From: Bacteroidales bacterium
Lineage (GTDB): Bacteria > Bacteroidota > Bacteroidia > Bacteroidales > UBA932
Assembly: GCA_009784635.1 (NCBI GenBank)
Contig: WRBG01000024.1
Coordinates: forward strand, 1 to 17,069
Direction: 5' to 3'
Length of the DNA: 17,069 nt
A program made the position numbers and the translations under genes. Under the pieces are notes generated by a model, which was not told the DNA's origin, did not search any database, and worked only from the letters and a program-made list of their open reading frames with translations. Below are positions 13,989 through 17,069 of this stretch, one piece after another (positions within the stretch are counted from its first letter, which is position 1; each line of letters opens with the position of its first letter).

Positions 13989-15347
13989 ATGTCTTTTTTT
14001 GAATTTATCGGCCAAGCGTTGCACAGTTTCAGCAGCAGTTTAGGCACCCCGCTTTTTGTAGTGCTCATTGGAGGCGGACTTTTTTTTATGATTTACTCCG
14101 GCTTTATACCCCTGCGCTATTTTGGAAGGTCTATTCAAGCTTTGCGCAAAAAGGAAGACAATGCGCCCGGACAAATTAGCTCCGTACAGGCCCTTGCAAC
14201 CGCCATTGCTTCTACCACCGGTATGGGCAATATCAGCGGAGTGGCGGTAGCCCTTGCCATCGGAGGCCCCGGCGCTATTTTTTGGATGTGGGTAAGCGCC
14301 TGTGTGGGAATGGCTACCAAGTTCTTTGAAGGCACTTTGGCCATCATGTACAAAGGAAAAGATGCGGACGGCGTCATTCAAGGAGGCCCCATGTATATGA
14401 TTATTACCGGACTGGGGCCCAAATGGAAACCCTTAGCCGTATTCTTCTCCATATTCGGATTAATCGGAACCCTCTGCTTGATGCAAGCCAACCAGTTGAC
14501 AGAGGCTTTTACCACCGTGTTCATTGTTCCGGCGGGCATAGAAAATACCATGATGGTCAGATTTATTATTGGGGTGGTTATATGTATCATGGTATCGGCC
14601 GTAGTGTTAGGCGGCATCAAGCGAATCAGTTCTTGGGCCACCAGAATTGTGCCGGGTATGGTTTTTCTCTATTTTCTGATAGTCGGGTACATCATTGTCA
14701 CCAATCTTTCGGCGGTACCGGGCGTATTTGCCTCTATATTCGGAGGCGCATTTGACCTGACTGCCGGCGCCGGTGGGTTGGCCGGTTCGGTGATTGTGAT
14801 AGGAGCGCGCAGGGCGGCCTTTGTAAACGAAGCCGGCGTGGGTACGGCAGCCATGATGCACGGCGCGTCCAAAAACACCCAGCCGGTGCGCGAAGGCTTG
14901 GTAGCCATGATTGCCCCATCCATTGATTCGGGACTCATATGCACGCTCACGGCTTTGGCTATTTTAATCAACGGGCACCACTACAATGTTGACCAAATAC
15001 AGGGCATACAAATGGCCTTGGACTCTTTTGAAGCGTCCATTCCGGGCTTGGGGCATTACCTGCTCATGATAGTTGCCTTTATCTTTGCCTTCTCTACCAT
15101 GTTTTCCTATTCTTACTACGGAGTCAAGTGTACCAATTTTCTGTTTGGTCCCAAGTATGCTTTTTCCTACAACTATTTCTTTTTGGCAATGCTGGTTGTG
15201 GGTGCGGTTATTCCCTTGAGCGCTGTGGTAGACATTATTGACATTGCTTTTGCCCTAATGGCCTTTTCTACCATGCTTACGATGTTCATATTAGCTCCCA
15301 AGGCTAAAAAAGAGATAAAGAAGTATTTTTCACAACAACGGACGTGA
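13989..15347 (+). CDS. Alanine/glycine:cation symporter (AGCS family)
   Basis: A 452-residue integral inner-membrane transporter that takes up alanine or glycine with a sodium or proton gradient. About 10-11 hydrophobic helices are visible. Family signatures appear in order: GLFFMIYSGFIPLRYF (about 30-45), SSVQALATAIASTTGMGNISGVA (64-86), GGPGAIFWMWVSACVGMATKFFEG (92-115), QGGPMYMI (131-138), and later RRAAFVNEAGVGTAAMMHG. TGMGNISG corresponds to the usual TGNI-type cation-binding loop. The length is normal for the family. It lies 37 bases after the UPF0316 gene on the same strand, without a clear promoter or terminator between. Exact substrate and coupling ion cannot be told from the sequence. 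Confidence 0.94.
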   Translation: MSFFEFIGQALHSFSSSLGTPLFVVLIGGGLFFMIYSGFIPLRYFGRSIQALRKKEDNAPGQISSVQALATAIASTTGMGNISGVAVALAIGGPGAIFWMWVSACVGMATKFFEGTLAIMYKGKDADGVIQGGPMYMIITGLGPKWKPLAVFFSIFGLIGTLCLMQANQLTEAFTTVFIVPAGIENTMMVRFIIGVVICIMVSAVVLGGIKRISSWATRIVPGMVFLYFLIVGYIIVTNLSAVPGVFASIFGGAFDLTAGAGGLAGSVIVIGARRAAFVNEAGVGTAAMMHGASKNTQPVREGLVAMIAPSIDSGLICTLTALAILINGHHYNVDQIQGIQMALDSFEASIPGLGHYLLMIVAFIFAFSTMFSYSYYGVKCTNFLFGPKYAFSYNYFFLAMLVVGAVIPLSAVVDIIDIAFALMAFSTMLTMFILAPKAKKEIKKYFSQQRT

Positions 15348-15404
15348 AGCGCGCGTAGCTATTCGCCGCAAAAATGCAGATAAACACTAATATAGAGCAT
15401 ATAT

Positions 15405-16169
15405 ATGAAAAAGCAATGGTACGAATTATTATTCGAGAATTACGGACAAAAATACGATAGTGAGAATTTTACACAGGGAACTGTTGGCGAATGTGATTTC
15501 TTGGAAAAAGAGTTTGGTTTTGACAAATCTTTGAGGATATTGGACGTTGGTTGCGGAACAGGTCGTCATGCTATTGAATTGACCAAACGCGGGTACCACG
15601 TAACCGGCATTGATTTGTCGGAAGCCCAATTGAAAAGGGCAAGAGAGAAGGCAAGAGCAGACAATTTGGATATAGATTTTCAATGTCAAGATGCTCGAAA
15701 TTTGCCGTTTGACAGCGAATTTGCCGTCGCCATTATGATTTGTGAGGGCGGATTTTCGCTGATGGAAACAGACGAAATGAATGTCGAAATACTCCAAAAT
15801 GTCACCAAAGCCCTCAAGCCTCATGCAAAATTTATATTCACTGCGCCCAACGGACTTTTTCCGTTATTTAATTCAGTGGAAGAATTTTATGCTTCAACAG
15901 CAGAAGAAGGCAACTCAATATGTAAAAGCAGCAACTTTGATTTGATGACCTTTCGCGATTATAACATCGTGGAATTTGAAGATGATTCCGGAGTTAAAAA
16001 AACGCTCGAATGTAACGAAAGATATTATGTGCCGAGTGAAATAACGTGGCTTTTGAAGTCGTTGAAATATCGTACCATAGACATTTTCGGAGCAAAACTC
16101 GGCGCATTTTCAAGGGAAGACCCATTAACTGTAAAAGATTTTGAAATGCTTGTAATTGCCGAAACGTGA
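15405..16169 (+). CDS. Class I SAM-dependent methyltransferase
   Basis: A 254-residue Rossmann-fold methyltransferase. Motif I is LDVGCGTGRHA (46-56), motif II is VTGIDLS (66-72) ending in the ribose-binding Asp, and CQDARNLPFD (94-103) supplies the adenine-pocket Asp. The rest (LKPHAKFIFTAPNG, YYVPSEITWLL, FSREDPLTVKDFEMLVIAE) is typical of Methyltransf_11/25-type enzymes acting on small molecules, but the substrate cannot be inferred. Base use is more AT-rich than in the upstream housekeeping block. No clear -7 promoter is seen in the 57 bases upstream. The 34-bp repeat begins one base after the TGA, suggesting the gene end abuts a repeat or insertion boundary. Confidence 0.88.
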   Translation: MKKQWYELLFENYGQKYDSENFTQGTVGECDFLEKEFGFDKSLRILDVGCGTGRHAIELTKRGYHVTGIDLSEAQLKRAREKARADNLDIDFQCQDARNLPFDSEFAVAIMICEGGFSLMETDEMNVEILQNVTKALKPHAKFIFTAPNGLFPLFNSVEEFYASTAEEGNSICKSSNFDLMTFRDYNIVEFEDDSGVKKTLECNERYYVPSEITWLLKSLKYRTIDIFGAKLGAFSREDPLTVKDFEMLVIAET

Positions 16170-16170
16170 C

Positions 16171-16204
16171 GGGCAGGCAGAGAAGTAGATAAACATTAAA
16201 CAAT
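16171..16204 (+). repeat. 34-bp direct repeat, copy 1
   Basis: It begins GGGCAGGCAGAGAAGTAG and ends AAACATTAAACAAT. It is identical over all 34 bases to 16812-16845. It starts one base after the methyltransferase stop and precedes the promoter and leader of the lipoprotein gene. Confidence 0.95.
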
Positions 16205-16209
16205 CATTA

Positions 16210-16238
16210 CTGACCGACAAAAAAAATACTTATCTTTG
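16210..16238 (+). promoter_or_regulatory. Candidate promoter of the lipoprotein gene
   Basis: TATCTTTG at 16231-16238 is a perfect Bacteroidota -7 box. A weak -33 candidate, CTG at 16210-16212, lies 18 bases before it. The resulting leader of roughly 75 bases before the ATG at 16315 is very AT-rich. Confidence 0.5.
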
Positions 16239-16314
16239 TTGCGTATTTGACCCTATCTAAAAAATCACAATTTAAAACATATTCGCTTTATCTATTGCTA
16301 TAAAATATATTAAT

Positions 16315-16749
16315 ATGAAGAATACTATATTATTGTTTGCCACCATTGTATTGTTTTGCTCATGTGGCAAGAGTACCACTCCCCAAGAATCCCATTTAGG
16401 AAAGTGGAAGCTTATGATGATAGCATCTACACACAGATTCGACGGTAATGGCAATCTTTATCAGCCACCAATTCTTGATTTTTCGAAAGACAATATCGTT
16501 TTTGAGTTTAAAGAAGATGGTATTTTAATGGTTTCTGAAGATATAATGAGTCATGACGAGTCGAGTTTTTTGTTTCAACTTGAAAAAGGGAGACATGTTT
16601 ACTCCATAGAAAAATATGGCGAAGTTTCTTTTTCAATAAAAATAAACGATCAAAACTTTAGTATACACATTAATAACGGTAGGACAACAACGATGAGGAT
16701 TGGACGCATTGGAGTTGGAGGATTTCACCTTGTAAAAGTAGAAAAATAA
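16315..16749 (+). CDS. Small lipoprotein, lipocalin-like
   Basis: A 144-residue secreted lipoprotein. The signal sequence MKNTILLFATIVLFCSC ends in a lipobox-like FCSC with the acylated Cys at position 17, followed by GKSTTPQES. The mature part starts HLGKWKLMM, then short beta-strand-like stretches (NIVFEFKEDGILMVSED, HVYSIEKYGEVSFSIKI, FHLVKVEK), as in the small lipocalin-like lipoproteins common in Bacteroidota. No specific function can be assigned. It has its own candidate promoter and is flanked on both sides by the same 34-bp repeat. The base composition is clearly AT-rich compared with genes before 15400. Confidence 0.8.
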   Translation: MKNTILLFATIVLFCSCGKSTTPQESHLGKWKLMMIASTHRFDGNGNLYQPPILDFSKDNIVFEFKEDGILMVSEDIMSHDESSFLFQLEKGRHVYSIEKYGEVSFSIKINDQNFSIHINNGRTTTMRIGRIGVGGFHLVKVEK

Positions 16750-16760
16750 TACTACGTCAA

Positions 16761-16809
16761 TATCAACATTTGCCCAAGCCCTCAAAACCTTATCGGCAAG
16801 CGGTGGATA
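16761..16809. other. Imperfect inverted repeat, attC-like or terminator hairpin
   Basis: TATCAACATTTGCC (16761-16774) and GGCAAGCGGTGGATA (16795-16809) are imperfect inverted repeats. The pairs TTGCC/GGCAA, AC/GT and TATC/GATA are separated by mismatches and one extra base, around a 20-base centre. A short stem with interruptions, an extra base and a right end (AAGCGGTGGAT) close to AAGCGTTAGAT recalls an integron attC site. However, the GTT core is GGT here and the left RYYYAAC box is poor. It lies 11 bases after the lipoprotein stop and two bases before repeat copy 2. A plain hairpin without a following T-run is the alternative. Confidence 0.4.
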
Positions 16810-16811
16810 GT

Positions 16812-16845
16812 GGGCAGGCAGAGAAGTAGATAAACATTAAACAAT
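16812..16845 (+). repeat. 34-bp direct repeat, copy 2
   Basis: It is identical to 16171-16204 and starts 641 bases downstream of that copy. It ends nine bases before the ATG of the DUF6440 gene, so it supplies most of that gene's visible 5' leader. Confidence 0.95.
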
Positions 16846-16854
16846 AAAAGAGTT

Positions 16855-17040
16855 ATGTATAGAGATGATACAGTGGATAAAGACAGATTCTTAATCGGTG
16901 CAAGAAAAGGCGCATTAAAAGGTTTTAGGGTTATAACCGATACAAAAACGGGAGTGCAGTATTTATTTATATGGGATGGCTATGCCGGCGGCTTGACCGT
17001 GTTGGTTGACAAAGAGGGCAAGCCGTTGATTGGTAAATAA
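16855..17040 (+). CDS. DUF6440-type small protein
   Basis: A 61-residue soluble protein. RFLIGARKGALKGFRVITD is followed by TKTGVQYLFIWDGYAGGLTVLVDKEGKPLIG, the hallmark pattern of DUF6440 (D-x-x-TGVxYLF, GYAGGLT, LxDxxGKP). The function is unknown. The family is often seen in mobile or accessory regions, which agrees with this gene's position right after the 34-bp repeat. No clear promoter of its own is visible, so it may be read from upstream or from a promoter within the repeat. Confidence 0.78.
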   Translation: MYRDDTVDKDRFLIGARKGALKGFRVITDTKTGVQYLFIWDGYAGGLTVLVDKEGKPLIGK

Positions 17041-17057
17041 CTAAAGATAAAAACGCT

Positions 17058-17069
17058 ATGTCTATGCAA
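17058..17069 (+). CDS. Possible start of a further gene, cut by the window end
   Basis: An ATG 17 bases after the DUF6440 stop opens a frame (MSMQ) that runs off the window. Spacing and strand fit a next gene in the series, but four codons cannot show that it is real. Confidence 0.25.

Noticed and set aside
16171..16845. CRISPR array
   Set aside because: There are only two repeats, 607 bases apart, with a gene between them and no spacer-sized units or cas genes.

Overview
The window reads as chromosomal DNA of a Bacteroidota (Bacteroidetes) bacterium. The evidence is a TonB-plug surface protein of a type common in this phylum, a short primary sigma factor (286 aa), a YidC with a long periplasmic domain, and several upstream elements matching the Bacteroidota -7 consensus TAnnTTTG (e.g. 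TACATTTG, TAAATTTG, TATCTTTG). Genes are densely packed, with short gaps or small overlaps. No tRNA, rRNA or CRISPR array was seen.

Layout. (1) 1-966: the 3' end of a plug-domain surface protein, a strong hairpin, and a scar where two truncated genes face each other: the N-terminus of an IS30-type transposase and the signal-peptide end of a lost secreted protein. (2) 967-3431: a redox pair, a Tat-exported DUF362 protein and a polyferredoxin that looks like NapH fused to NapG, with the NapG-type twin-arginine signal left inside the chain. (3) 3441-4118 (minus): trmD, divergent from (4) 4220-8694: a DUF349 repeat protein, the insertase yidC and the PLP-homeostasis gene yggS. (5) 8678-10878 (minus): dapF and an aromatic-L-amino-acid-decarboxylase-like enzyme, overlapping by four bases. 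(6) 10957-15347: the HtrA protease, its terminator, the sigma factor rpoD, a UPF0316 membrane protein and an alanine/glycine:cation symporter. (7) 15405-17069: an AT-richer accessory tail with a SAM methyltransferase, a small lipoprotein and a DUF6440 protein, in which the last two genes are each preceded by the same 34-bp direct repeat and one has an attC-like imperfect inverted repeat before it.

Regions 3-6 are mainly housekeeping: tRNA modification, membrane protein insertion, PLP homeostasis, lysine/peptidoglycan precursor supply, envelope protein quality control and transcription. The points most worth following up are the NapH-NapG-like fusion paired with DUF362, the repeat-bounded cassette-like tail, the terminator that overlaps the rpoD promoter, and the translationally coupled dapF-decarboxylase pair. 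All function calls come from reading protein motifs by eye; no database search was run.
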